DNA of 64,000 bases from Pseudohalocynthiibacter aestuariivivens (GTDB taxonomy: Bacteria; Pseudomonadota; Alphaproteobacteria; Rhodobacterales; Rhodobacteraceae): positions 310,001 through 374,000 of the forward strand of contig NZ_CP049037.1 in assembly GCF_011040495.1 (NCBI RefSeq). Reading direction: 5' to 3'. This document shows positions 1 to 8,840 of the stretch, piece after piece. The translations under genes were made by a program, and so were the position numbers. Below the pieces are notes generated by a model that saw only the letters and a program-made list of their open reading frames with translations, had not been told where the DNA came from and did not search any database. Positions within the stretch are counted from its first letter, which is position 1. Every line of letters starts with the position of its first letter.

Positions 1-1
1 C

Positions 2-358
2 CTTGGGCTGGGTGTCTCGCGGACCACGGTGCGCAGTCGGATCGAACGTTTGCAACGGTCGGGCCAGATTGTGGGTTTCACTGTCGTTCTGAAAGAAGAC
101 ACCGCCCGCGATCCGGTGCGTGGCCTGATGATGCTGGGTATTGAGGGGCGTGGTGCCGATCGGGTGGTGCGGCAGTTAAACGGGCTGAGCGCGGTGCGTG
201 CGACACATACAACAAACGGGCGTTGGGATGTGATCGTAGAGATCGGCACCAGCACATTGGAAGAGCTGGACAAAGTGCTGGCCCAAATCCGGCGCTTTGA
301 CGGCATCGTGAGCAGCGAAACGAACCTGCTGCTGAGTACCCGAAAATCAGCGGGATAA
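2..358 (+). CDS. Lrp/AsnC-family transcriptional regulator, 3' part
   Basis: The gene is cut by the left edge; the frame is open from base 2. The visible part starts inside the second helix of the N-terminal winged HTH (VSRTTVRSRIERLQRSG) and continues into the RAM/AsnC effector-binding domain. The Lrp-like beginning and the alternating beta-alpha pattern of the C-terminal half support the family. Members bind DNA as dimers or octamers and sense amino acids or related ligands; the ligand here cannot be told. It ends 18 bases before the convergent Rieske oxygenase gene. A GTG at base 29 is not a real start, because conserved HTH sequence lies upstream of it. Confidence 0.85.
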   Translation, partial: LGLGVSRTTVRSRIERLQRSGQIVGFTVVLKEDTARDPVRGLMMLGIEGRGADRVVRQLNGLSAVRATHTTNGRWDVIVEIGTSTLEELDKVLAQIRRFDGIVSSETNLLLSTRKSAG

Positions 359-376
359 AGGTCGTCCGTTTCCGAT

Positions 377-1375
377 TTAGCTCTGCGCGGCCCGCAGCCG
401 ATCCTGAAAATAGGCCACACCCTGTTCATGTCGCGGGGAAAGTGGCCCGGCGCGGTATCCGCCACTTTGATAATTCTTTTGCGTCTCCAGACAAACTTCG
501 AAATCTTCACGCACGACCGCGAGGTTATCCGCAATTGTCTTGGCCCGCGCGTCTGCAGTGGCATCCGATGTGTCGGCAAAGTAGAAATTATATATCAGTT
601 CGGTTTGACCAACGCTGACAGGATTGATCCGGGACGTGTTCATGCCACCATCAAAGAGCGATAGGGTCCAGTTCGGCCACATCCACATCCACTTGCCGCG
701 ATAAAACAACCCTTCGCGTGGTGGTGCGGTCATACGTACCAACCCGTTCAGTGCGACGGTCTCGAACGCCTCGAATTCAATGGCGCGATGAAAGGCGGGA
801 TGAATACCGGGGATGTGATACCCCTCAACAAAGTTATCAGTGTAGATTTTCCAGTTGGCATCAAAGACCAGCCGCTCCTCGTGGACCCAGTGAAAGGTCT
901 CAATTGGCTCGTCGGCCAATTCGGTACTGGTCTCGCCCAATTGGCTGTCAAAGTCGTCTTCGGGGGCAATCGCAACAAAAAGAAGCCCGCGCCAAATGTG
1001 CCATTCTACTGTGTCGAGGGCCCAATCAGACATACGGAAATCGGGATCGTCGCCCCACCATGGTACGTTCAGGAGTGACCCATCATCGCCCCAGACCCAT
1101 TGGTGATATGGGCAGCGGATGGTGCTGCACCGCCCCGCACCCTCGGGTAACAATCGTGCCCCCCGATGGCGGCAGACATTGCGGTAGGCGCGCAACCCGT
1201 CCTTGGCCATGACGACGAAAATCTTCTGACCCGCTATCTCGGTCGCGATATAGTCGCCGCGTTCCCGCAGGCGAGAGGCCGAGCCAATCAACTGCCATGT
1301 GCGAGAAAAGATGCGACTGACATCCCGCGTGTGAATGTCAGGCGACGTGTAATGAATGGGGGCGAGGTTCAACAT
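377..1375 (-). CDS. Rieske [2Fe-2S] oxygenase, ring-hydroxylating dioxygenase alpha-subunit type
   Basis: 332 residues. The Rieske centre is visible as C68-R-H70 (NVCRHRGA) and C88-P-Y-H91 (CPYHQW). The catalytic domain has the mononuclear iron ligands of the family in YTDNFVEGYHIPGIH: H187 and H192, with D180 as the bridging Asp, and probably D291 in VREDFEVCLE as third ligand. Known members hydroxylate or demethylate aromatic and quaternary-amine substrates with electrons from a reductase. No reductase or ferredoxin gene is adjacent, so the substrate stays open. It is a little shorter than typical 380-450 residue alpha subunits. No clear Shine-Dalgarno precedes the chosen ATG. Confidence 0.85.
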   Translation of the reverse strand: MLNLAPIHYTSPDIHTRDVSRIFSRTWQLIGSASRLRERGDYIATEIAGQKIFVVMAKDGLRAYRNVCRHRGARLLPEGAGRCSTIRCPYHQWVWGDDGSLLNVPWWGDDPDFRMSDWALDTVEWHIWRGLLFVAIAPEDDFDSQLGETSTELADEPIETFHWVHEERLVFDANWKIYTDNFVEGYHIPGIHPAFHRAIEFEAFETVALNGLVRMTAPPREGLFYRGKWMWMWPNWTLSLFDGGMNTSRINPVSVGQTELIYNFYFADTSDATADARAKTIADNLAVVREDFEVCLETQKNYQSGGYRAGPLSPRHEQGVAYFQDRLRAAQS

Positions 1376-1417
1376 GCCCAGAACGGTAGTGTGGCCGCGC
1401 GCGCGAGGTCAAGCGTC

Positions 1418-1891
1418 TCAGTTTCGCCGCGCTGCCAGTATCCAAAGCAGTACAAGCCCCAATGAAGCCAGCATGTTCCAACTGGCCATCGACAGACCCA
1501 GCATTTGCCAAGCCACCTCGTCGCACATGACGACGCCAGCGGGGCTGCCCATACTGAGCAGATCGGTACCGCTAAGGCCGCCCAGACCATTACCCGCTCC
1601 GGTGCAGGATGCCGGACCTTCCCACCAACCGCGCTCAACCCCGGTGTGATAGCCACCGATAGCGGCTGTCGCGAGGGCTGCTAGCGCGCCCAAGGCGGGC
1701 AGGGCAGGTCCGCGTGATGCAATGGCGAGCACGCCGATCAGTACGGCAGCAGCATGTGGCCAACGTTGCCAAAGACACATCTTGCACGGGGCCAGCCCGC
1801 CAATATGCTGAAAGGCGAATGCCCCCAGCAGCAAGAGCGCAGAGCCACCGGCGGCCAGCAGGATCAGATTTTTGCGCGTCATATCTGTCAT
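1418..1891 (-). CDS. dsbB: disulfide bond formation protein B
   Basis: 157 residues with four hydrophobic membrane segments. The inner-membrane DsbB oxidase passes electrons from DsbA to quinone; its two periplasmic cysteine pairs are visible as C36-K-M-C39 and C96...C123. The length fits the family. The ATG overlaps the stop of the upstream YqaA-type gene in an ATGA, so the two are probably translated together. No dsbA is in the window. Confidence 0.9.
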   Translation of the reverse strand: MTDMTRKNLILLAAGGSALLLLGAFAFQHIGGLAPCKMCLWQRWPHAAAVLIGVLAIASRGPALPALGALAALATAAIGGYHTGVERGWWEGPASCTGAGNGLGGLSGTDLLSMGSPAGVVMCDEVAWQMLGLSMASWNMLASLGLVLLWILAARRN

Positions 1892-2466
1892 AAGAACTTT
1901 ATCACATAGACCCCTGCAAAGAGCACAACCACGAACAGGATGAACATCAGACCCAAGCGCCGCTCGATGAAGTCACGGATAGGTGCGCCGAATTTCCACA
2001 ACAACCATGCCACGATGTAGAACCGCAAACCGCGCGCGATGATCGAGGTTATGATGAATGTGGCCAGCGGCATTCCGGTCCAGCCGGACATGATCGTGAT
2101 CACCTTGTACGGGAAGGGTGTGACACCGGCGGTCAGAACTGCCCAGAACCCCAGATCGTTAAAGCGCGTATTGAACTCGGCCATTGCATCGCCTTTGCCG
2201 AGCGATTCAAGGATGGGCAAGCCGATCTGCTCATAGGCCAGTGCGCCGATCGCATAGCCAAGCAATCCGCCGACAACTGAGGCCAACAGCGCCACGGCTG
2301 CGATCAGCCATGCGCGGCTTGGTCGGGCCAGGATCATGGGAATCATCAACACATCAGGCGGGATTGGAAAGACCGAACTCTCTATAAAGGCAACAAAGGC
2401 CAGCACCCAGAGCGCCTGCGGATGATGCGCCATACGGAGCGTCCAATCATAGAGCCGTCTGAGCAT
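1888..2466 (-). CDS. YqaA-family (SNARE-associated/VTT, DedA-like) membrane protein
   Basis: 192 residues, polytopic. The segment FIESSVFPIPPDVLMIPM and the following glycine-rich GGLLGYAIGA helix are typical of YqaA/DedA-like VTT-domain proteins, which are linked to lipid scrambling and membrane homeostasis. I chose the ATG at 2466 because AGGAAAG lies about 10 bases upstream; an in-frame start at 2505 would add 13 polar residues without a better site. It overlaps dsbB by four bases. Confidence 0.85.
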   Translation of the reverse strand: MLRRLYDWTLRMAHHPQALWVLAFVAFIESSVFPIPPDVLMIPMILARPSRAWLIAAVALLASVVGGLLGYAIGALAYEQIGLPILESLGKGDAMAEFNTRFNDLGFWAVLTAGVTPFPYKVITIMSGWTGMPLATFIITSIIARGLRFYIVAWLLWKFGAPIRDFIERRLGLMFILFVVVLFAGVYVIKFL

Positions 2467-2560
2467 CGCTATAGATCTTTCCTGTTTGGTTCTGCCTCTG
2501 ACCATGCAGCGCCCGGAGCGTCAAGCCAAGAGCAATGCAGCAATGGAAAAAACCGAGCAC

Positions 2561-2572
2561 TTTTTTTTTTTT
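2561..2572. repeat. homopolymer of 12 T
   Basis: An uninterrupted run of twelve T lies about 50 bases upstream of tRNA-Leu in otherwise GC-rich DNA. No stable hairpin directly precedes it, so it is not called a terminator. Such runs are prone to length change and sequencing error. Confidence 0.8.
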
Positions 2573-2620
2573 GTGTCGGGGCTGGACGCGCGCAGCGCGC
2601 TTCGCTAGAGGGAGGGAAAG

Positions 2621-2704
2621 GCCCAAGTGGCGGAATGGTAGACGCAGGGGATTCAAAATCCCCCGCCGCGAGGCGTGCCGGTTCGAGTCCGGCCTTGGGT
2701 ACCA
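2621..2704 (+). tRNA. tRNA-Leu (anticodon CAA), CCA encoded
   Basis: The acceptor arm GCCCAAG pairs with CTTGGGT; the D arm is GCG...CGC; the anticodon arm GGGGA-TTCAAAA-TCCCC gives anticodon CAA. A class II long variable arm (CGCC GCGA GGCG) and the T arm GCCGG-TTCGAGT-CCGGC follow, then discriminator A and an encoded CCA. It reads UUG codons. No integrase gene or second copy of the 3' end was noticed, so it is not visibly an element insertion site. Confidence 0.97.
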
Positions 2705-3589
2705 CAGGCCTTTTCACGACATTGGCATCGGATGCCCACCGGGTTTCCGATAGGTCATTTTGAACAGCAGCGATTGTGGCGACACCAATCGACGGCTTCA
2801 GTGCGACGTAAACACCGCGTCCCCTTTGGCTTCGCGGCGATCATGCCGGTTTGCACAGATTAAGAGCGCCAAGCATTTCATCGGCGGATTTCAGGATGAG
2901 GCCGGGAATCTGTCGATTCTCCCCCACGAATCAGCCGTTAGGTTTCCGAAGCTTGATCAAAGATGAATGCATTTGCTGATTGGAGCGTTATTGGCGACAA
3001 CCTGTCCATCCAATTATTGACATAGTTAACGCGCTGCCAACTTTGCAGCAGTGTTTCCAACTTCGAAACAGGTGGACACCTATGGGTTGTAGTGGAGTGT
3101 CATAGAACGCGTAGAAAGAACAATGATTGTTGAGGGAATCATCAAATTCACGCGGTTACTACGTGGAAACAATCACGCCGCACGTGTGCCGAAAACGGGG
3201 CAAATGTGGTCAATTCCGGCGCAAGCACGGCATGTTAGGAACACTTTTAGGTCAAATTTCACTTTGATGGCGGCGAGCCGAGGCGTACAAAAGTGTTGCC
3301 CAGCTGGGGGGCGATGTTTGTGGTCACGGGGGCGACCGCGCGAATTGCGCATCTGATGATGCGGGAGACGTGTGTTCGCCGTGTTGCGTAGGCAACGCGT
3401 AGAAAACGCGAAATGCGGGCACCGCCCGTAGTGGACAGACGCATGTAGGATGCGAACGTCGCTCTCCCATAGTTATCAAGTGTGGTTTGTGCTGGTCGCG
3501 AAGTGAGCGCCGGTATCGTCGGTGGCATGACATTGGTCCGCGATCGAGCGGCGCGCCGGAAACGGCCGTAGTATAATGAGGAGAAGACT
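2705..3589. other. 885-base gene-free region before the RTX/Hint gene
   Basis: No convincing gene. Open frames of 60-80 codons lack recognisable motifs and good ribosome-binding sites. The stretch is more AT-rich in its middle (about 2900-3270) than the flanks. Two short hairpins are visible near its end: GTTGC-GTAG-GCAAC (3383-3396) and GCGGGC-ACC-GCCCGT (3415-3429). It probably holds the promoter and long leader of the following gene, but no clear promoter could be read. Confidence 0.6.
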
Positions 3590-6500
3590 ATGGGTATTGA
3601 TAGAACAGACACCGGCTCTGGCGTTGTTGAAGGCGATGCAGCAGACAATAACATCGACGCAGGGTATGCTGCAGACCCAGAGGGCGATCAAATTGACAAT
3701 GGTGATGCCATCCTGGGCGGCGAGGGCCCTGACGACGACATCGTGAACGCAGGCGACGGCAACGACACAGTTGACGGCGGCGCCGCAGATGATGAGATTT
3801 TCGGTGGCGCAGGTGATGATGATCTCAGCGGCGGGGCAGGCGACGACCTGATAGCCGGTGATCGTGATATCACGGACAATATCCCCGTACGTGAAGTATT
3901 CCGCTGGGATGGCGCGCCTGATCCGGACGGTGACGATGGCACTCCCGGTATTGACGATCAAGACAGCATTGGTGCGTTTTCGCAAAACACCGGCAATGTC
4001 GATGTGGCCTTCTCGTCGACGGGCACAGGTCATAATGCGACCGTGTTTGCGAGCAACTTCCACCTCGTGGATGGCGTGGCGACAGATGGTGCGCCAGCCA
4101 ACCCCAACAGCTCGCTCGATAACGTGCTGGGGCAGGAAGGCAACTCCAACGAGTACAGCCTCGATTTCTCGCGTCCGGTCGAAAACGTATCGTTCCGCAT
4201 TAATGACGTAGATGGCGACGGCGTCGTGACTGTGACCGCACTCGACGCGGACGGTAATCCGATCACTGTCAACCTGAGCGCAGGCGCGAATGTTACGCTG
4301 ATCGACACCGATGGTGTTGCAGGGGCCGATACAGGCGATAGCGACGGCGGCTACGCCGAAGACGTTGCACCAGAGTATTCAATCCTTGTCGATATCCCGG
4401 GCCCCGTGTCCGAAATCACCGTTCATCACACTCAGAATGGGCCAGACACCTCAGGCATCAAGCTGACGGATGTTTACTTTGACACCTTCCCGATCGTTGC
4501 CGAAGGCAATGATACACTGAACGGTGACGACGGTGACGACACCCTGATGGGTGAAGGTGGCGATGATGAGCTGACCGGTGGCGAAGGCGCTGATGAAATC
4601 GATGGTGGTGACGGCGATGATACGATCATCGGCGGCAACGATGGCGATGTCGTTGACGGTGGCGATGGCGGTACCGATTTCGACACACTCGATCTGACCG
4701 GCGAAGGCCCGGCACGCATCGCGACCGAAACCGTCGATCCTGACGGCAATTCGACCAGCGGCACCATCGAATTCCTGGATGTGGACGGAAACGTGACGGG
4801 CACGATGGAATTCAACGAAATCGAAGAGGTTCTGCTGAACGATCCGGCTCCGCCGACGGGCAACAATGATCCAGATACCGTTCCCGATAGCGCCTCGACC
4901 GACTTTGAAACCGATGTTATCGTCGATGTTCTGGGCAACGACTCTGATCCTGATGGCGATACACTTAGAGTGAGCGGTGTCACAGACGGTACGAACGGGA
5001 CTGTTGTGATCAATGGCGACAATACCGTGACCTATAGTCCGAACGATGGTTTCGATGGTACGGATTCATTCACCTACACAGCCGATGACGGTCTGGGTGG
5101 TACCACAACAGAGACGGTGACCATCACTGTGCGCCCTGATGGTGCAGGGCCAGATGGCATTGTTTCCGGCACACCCGGTGATGATGATATCGACCTTGGC
5201 TACACCGGTGATCCGGATGGCGACCGTATCGACAACAACGACGCGATCCTGCCGCCGAACCCTGGCTCAAACGATGATATCGTCGAAGCAGGTGATGGCG
5301 ACGATAGCGTGCGCGGTCGTGATGGCGATGACGACATCCGCGGCGGCGCCGGCGATGATACGCTACGCGGTGACGGTGGTGAAAATACGCTGAACGGCGG
5401 CGCGGGCGACGATTCTTTGATCGGCGGTCCGGGCAACGATACGCTGCTTGGCGGTGACGGTGCGGATACCGCGCTTGGTGGTGGTGGCGATGATTACATC
5501 GACACGTCGTCCGATCCGCTGACGTCTCCTTTCCCGCTGCCCGATGATGGGTTCAATGACCCGATCGACGTGCCGCGTGACACTGACACCGAAGATGACC
5601 GCGACCTGGTTGCAGGTGGTGCAGGTAATGACACGATCTTTACCGGCGACGACGCGGACACCATTACCGGCGGTGCTGGCGACGATGTGATTGACGGCGG
5701 TCTGGATGATGATGAAATCAGCGGCGGTACTGGTGATGACTACATCATCTCAGGCGAAGGCAGCGATACGGTCTATGGTGGCGACGGTAACGACACGATC
5801 TATGGCGGCATCAATATACCCGCAGCCAACATCCCCGATGCGATCGACCCAGAGCTGGAAAATGCTGATGATTACATTGACGGCGGTGCCGGCGATGACC
5901 TGATCTTTGGCGAAGATGACAATGACACCATCCTAGGTGGTACCGGCAACGATACGCTTTCTGGCGGGATCGACGACGACTCGATCCGTGGTCAGGACGG
6001 CGACGACAGCATCATGGGCGATGAAGGCAACGACATCATTCAGGGTGGCAACGGCGACGACACCATTCTGGGTGGCGACGGTGATGACACCATCGAGGGC
6101 CGCGCGGATAACGATCTGATCATCGGTGGCGCTGGTGCGGATGACATGTCGGGTGATACCGGACGCGATACGTTCGTTATCGGGTCAGCCTCAGATGGTT
6201 ATGGCGACAATGCCGATGGCGGCTCCGGCGGTGATGACTTTGACACGCTCGATCTGACCGGCGCTGGTGACTTTGAAATCGTGAATGAAACGGTGGATGC
6301 CGACGGCAACTCGACCTCGGGGCAGGTGAACTTCCTCGATGCGCCGGGTGGTGCGGTGACGGGTTCGATGACCTTCCAGGAAATCGAACGCATCATCCCC
6401 TGCTTTACGCCGGGCACCGTGATTGCCACGCCGAAAGGTGAGCGTCTGGTGGAAGATCTGCAGGTTGGCGACCGGGTTATCACCCGCGACAACGGGTTGC

Positions 6501-6982
6501 AGGAAATCCGCTGGTTGGGCCGCCGTGATCTGGCAGGTGCCGAGATGCTGCAAGCGCAGCACCTCAAGCCGGTCCTGATCCGGGCAGGCAGCCTTGGCCG
6601 TGGTCTGCCAGAGCGCGATCTGCTGGTCAGCCCGAACCACCGTGTGCTGATCAATAACGAGAAATCGGCGCTATATTTCGAGGACCGCGAAGTGCTGGCA
6701 GCGGCCAAGCATCTGACCGGGCTCGAAGGTGTCGACGCGGTCGATACCGGTGCGGTCAGCTACATCCACTTCATGTTCGATCAGCACGAGGTCGTGTTGT
6801 CCAACGGGTCCTGGACGGAAAGCTTCCAGCCCGGCGAGCAAACGCTGGATGGCATGGGCGTCGAGCAACGCGATGAAATCTACACGCTGTTCCCTGAACT
6901 GCGCGAGATGGAAGGCATCGAGGCCTATCAGGCCGCACGCCGGTCGCTGAAAAAGCACGAAGCGCGCTTGTTGACCAAATAA
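3590..6982 (+). CDS. large RTX-repeat calcium-binding protein with C-terminal Hint domain
   Basis: 1130 residues, extremely Asp/Gly-rich and acidic, with many GGxGxDxxx nonapeptides typical of calcium-binding beta-rolls exported by type I secretion. Order: a header module (about 15-45), RTX block (45-90), an unassigned beta-rich domain (100-300), RTX block (304-355), a module beginning FDTLDLTG (363-425), a cadherin/Ig-like domain with DVLGNDSDPDGDTL and DGFDGTDSFTYTADDG (427-515), a second header module (from about 522), a long RTX region (560-880), the FDTLDLTG module again (883-937), then a Hint_2 domain starting at C938 (CFTPGTVIATPKG, later SPNHRVL). There is no N-terminal signal peptide, as expected for type I substrates. 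GAGGAGAAG precedes the ATG. No type I transporter lies in the window. Whether this Hint self-cleaves is not known from the sequence. Confidence 0.9.
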   Translation: MGIDRTDTGSGVVEGDAADNNIDAGYAADPEGDQIDNGDAILGGEGPDDDIVNAGDGNDTVDGGAADDEIFGGAGDDDLSGGAGDDLIAGDRDITDNIPVREVFRWDGAPDPDGDDGTPGIDDQDSIGAFSQNTGNVDVAFSSTGTGHNATVFASNFHLVDGVATDGAPANPNSSLDNVLGQEGNSNEYSLDFSRPVENVSFRINDVDGDGVVTVTALDADGNPITVNLSAGANVTLIDTDGVAGADTGDSDGGYAEDVAPEYSILVDIPGPVSEITVHHTQNGPDTSGIKLTDVYFDTFPIVAEGNDTLNGDDGDDTLMGEGGDDELTGGEGADEIDGGDGDDTIIGGNDGDVVDGGDGGTDFDTLDLTGEGPARIATETVDPDGNSTSGTIEFLDVDGNVTGTMEFNEIEEVLLNDPAPPTGNNDPDTVPDSASTDFETDVIVDVLGNDSDPDGDTLRVSGVTDGTNGTVVINGDNTVTYSPNDGFDGTDSFTYTADDGLGGTTTETVTITVRPDGAGPDGIVSGTPGDDDIDLGYTGDPDGDRIDNNDAILPPNPGSNDDIVEAGDGDDSVRGRDGDDDIRGGAGDDTLRGDGGENTLNGGAGDDSLIGGPGNDTLLGGDGADTALGGGGDDYIDTSSDPLTSPFPLPDDGFNDPIDVPRDTDTEDDRDLVAGGAGNDTIFTGDDADTITGGAGDDVIDGGLDDDEISGGTGDDYIISGEGSDTVYGGDGNDTIYGGINIPAANIPDAIDPELENADDYIDGGAGDDLIFGEDDNDTILGGTGNDTLSGGIDDDSIRGQDGDDSIMGDEGNDIIQGGNGDDTILGGDGDDTIEGRADNDLIIGGAGADDMSGDTGRDTFVIGSASDGYGDNADGGSGGDDFDTLDLTGAGDFEIVNETVDADGNSTSGQVNFLDAPGGAVTGSMTFQEIERIIPCFTPGTVIATPKGERLVEDLQVGDRVITRDNGLQEIRWLGRRDLAGAEMLQAQHLKPVLIRAGSLGRGLPERDLLVSPNHRVLINNEKSALYFEDREVLAAAKHLTGLEGVDAVDTGAVSYIHFMFDQHEVVLSNGSWTESFQPGEQTLDGMGVEQRDEIYTLFPELREMEGIEAYQAARRSLKKHEARLLTK

Positions 6983-6994
6983 CCCTTTGCAGCC

Positions 6995-7025
6995 GAACCA
7001 GTCTACCACCTCGGTGGGCTGGTTC
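6995..7025. repeat. inverted repeat after the RTX/Hint gene
   Basis: GAACCAG (6995-7001) pairs with CTGGTTC (7019-7025), with an inner CCACC/GGTGG stem. No T run follows, so alone it is unlikely to terminate; it may protect the 3' end or act with the terminator 45 bases downstream. Confidence 0.6.
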
Positions 7026-7067
7026 ACGGAATCGGTTGCGGGGGCCATATCGGTTCCGATACGACAG

Positions 7068-7102
7068 CAATCCCGGCGCGACGCCGGGATTGTTTCGTTT
7101 TT
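7068..7102 (+). terminator. strong intrinsic terminator of the RTX/Hint gene
   Basis: A perfect 11-bp stem CAATCCCGGCG / CGCCGGGATTG with a three-base loop is followed by TTTCGTTTTT. It lies about 85 bases after the stop codon and separates the two Hint genes into different transcription units. Confidence 0.93.
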
Positions 7103-7156
7103 GGAAACGGCGTGTGTCGCTAGGCTGGTGACGGATCCCTATCCTGGGTGAACGTC

Positions 7157-7199
7157 GTGTCAGTATGACACCCTCTCTGCCGCGTCATCTGCGGATGAC
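7157..7199. promoter_or_regulatory. two adjacent inverted repeats upstream of the second Hint gene
   Basis: GTGTCA-GTA-TGACAC (7157-7171) is a perfect palindrome with a 3-base spacer. GTCATC-TGCG-GATGAC (7184-7199) follows 12 bases later. Both contain TGAC/GTCA halves and lie 130-170 bases before the ATG at 7329. This looks like a regulator-binding region; the regulator is unknown. Confidence 0.4.
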
Positions 7200-7328
7200 A
7201 CGTTTCACAAAATTTTCCCCTGACCGAGCTTCTGCGCAGTTTTTATCGTCCCCCTTGGCGACGACCGGCTTACTGCCTGCAAAATCCCGCGCGCGTTGAC
7301 ACTGCATAGAAGAGATGGGGAGCTGACG

Positions 7329-8233
7329 ATGGCGACGATTCCGGGAAGTGGTAGTGACGACACCTTGCAGGGCACCAATGACACGATCACTGCGGGATCG
7401 GGCAATGACAGCCTGTCGGGTGGTGCGCAATCCGATACCTTTGTAATCACAGATGGCGGCAATCATACCGTCGTCGGTGGCGAGGATGCCGATGGCAGCG
7501 ACCTTGATATCCTCGATCTGTCGGGGTGTCCAAGAACGTCTTCCATACCGGTCCAGAGTCGGGTCGCGTTGAATTTTTGGACAGCGGCGGGGCCGTGACC
7601 AGCACGATGGCATTTTCCGAGATCGAGCGTGTCATCTGCTTTACTCCCGGTACCGGGGTCGCGACCCCGCAGGGCCTCAGACCGGTGGAATTACTGCATC
7701 CGGGAGATCATGTGATTACCCGCGACAACGGCATTCGGACGATTTGTTGGGTGGGCAAAAAGACTCTCGGTGCTGCTGATACTGCGCAAAACCCTTGGCT
7801 CAGGCCTGTTTTGATCCGCGCCGGAGCGTTTGGCGATGGCATACCAGAGACCGATATCAGGGTCAGTCCCAATCACCGCATGTTGCTGGCAAATCAATTG
7901 GCCGAGACGATGTTCGGTGAGCGTGAAGTTCTGGTGCCGGCCAAGCATCTGGCAGGGCTGCCCGGCGTTGAATGGCCACGTCCGGCGCAGGGTGTGACCT
8001 ATGTCCATGTGATGTTTGAAAGCCACGAGGTTTTGTTGGCGGGCGGCACTTGGTCCGAGAGTTTTCAACCGGGTGGAGAGGCGCTGCGCGGGGTCGGCGC
8101 GGCACAGCGAAGAGAACTGTTGGCGCTGTTCCCTGACTTGGAAACCGAGGTAGGGTTGGGGGCGTACCGCTCGGCTCGCATATCATTGCGCGCGCATGAG
8201 GCACGGGTATTATTGGCAGAAATTGCGTCGTAG
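7329..8233 (+). pseudogene. second RTX/Hint protein, broken by a one-base frameshift
   Basis: Frame one starts at ATG 7329 (GGGGAG seven bases upstream) and encodes a short RTX segment (GSDDTLQGTNDTI, GSGNDSLSGGAQSD) and the start of the DLDILDLSG module. It then runs into unrelated sequence and stops at 7598. The rest, from about 7526 in another frame, encodes the remainder of the module (RVEFLDSGGAV, AFSEIERVI) and a complete Hint domain starting CFTPGTGVATPQG, with SPNHRML. One extra G in the run at 7523-7526 would restore a continuous protein of about 301 residues. Options are a true pseudogene, a slippage-switched gene, or a sequence error. A GTG at 7526 could in principle start a separate Hint-only protein, but no ribosome site supports it. 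Confidence 0.8.
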
Positions 8234-8234
8234 C

Positions 8235-8840
8235 TCAGGCCCCGGTCCGCTCCCGCCAAGCGGCCCAGTCCTCGGGCGTGTCGAGGTCGGTAATGGCGCG
8301 GTTGCCGGACAGGCGGTGTTCAATGACATCGGCCCGGCGCAGCAATGCGCCTGCGCCACGGTCGCCTGTCAGGGTCGACAATGCAGCGAACCAAGGGCGC
8401 GGGAAAATTACCGGATGCCCGGCCACGCCGCTATCTGTGTAAGCGCGCAGAATGCTGGTGGGTGCCTTGACTTGCGCTGCGATCATGGCCGACAGGTCGG
8501 ATGTGTCGATCTCGGGAAGGTCGGGAAGCAGGATCATCACCGCGTCTACCGTGTCCGGCAATGCCCGAATGCCGACTGCGAGCGAGGCGGATAATCCGTC
8601 CTGTGGACGTTCGACAGGGACGCGTGTCAGCTTTTTCTGGGGGAGCTGGTCCAACGCTTCGCCACGTAACGGGCGATCCGCACGTAGCGTGACAAAGACA
8701 TCTGCACCGGTATCCAAAGCCCGCCCGACCTGACGTCTCAGCAAGGGCACGCCCTCTACCAGTTCCAGCAGCTTATCGCGCCCACCCATCCGTGATGATG
8801 CACCTGCGGCGGGTACGACAATGGCCAGCGATGACGTCAT
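8235..8840 (-). CDS. MobA/MocA-like nucleotidyltransferase
   Basis: 201 residues of the NTP_transf_3 fold. The nucleotide-binding start [19 protein letters not shown] matches the LAAGxSxRMGxxDK motif, and LLPDLPEI carries the metal-binding Asp. Relatives are MocA (CTP:molybdopterin cytidylyltransferase) and MobA. No molybdenum-cofactor genes are near, so the substrate is open. It is the last gene of the lptF-to-rsmA run and overlaps rsmA by four bases (ATGA). Confidence 0.8.
   Translation of the reverse strand: MTSSLAIVVPAAGASSRMGGRDKLLELVEGVPLLRRQVGRALDTGADVFVTLRADRPLRGEALDQLPQKKLTRVPVERPQDGLSASLAVGIRALPDTVDAVMILLPDLPEIDTSDLSAMIAAQVKAPTSILRAYTDSGVAGHPVIFPRPWFAALSTLTGDRGAGALLRRADVIEHRLSGNRAITDLDTPEDWAAWRERTGA

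Noticed and set aside
3017..3022. TTGACA as a -35 box in the long intergenic region
   Set aside because: No acceptable -10 element lies 16-19 bases downstream (ACTTTG region) and the gene start is over 550 bases away.
2621..3589. Genomic island inserted at tRNA-Leu
   Set aside because: There is no integrase, no mobile genes and no noticed duplicate of the tRNA 3' end in the window.
4500..6180. Dense short DNA repeats resembling a repeat array or CRISPR
   Set aside because: They encode in-frame GGxGxDxxx nonapeptides with codon variation; there are no constant repeats with unique spacers.
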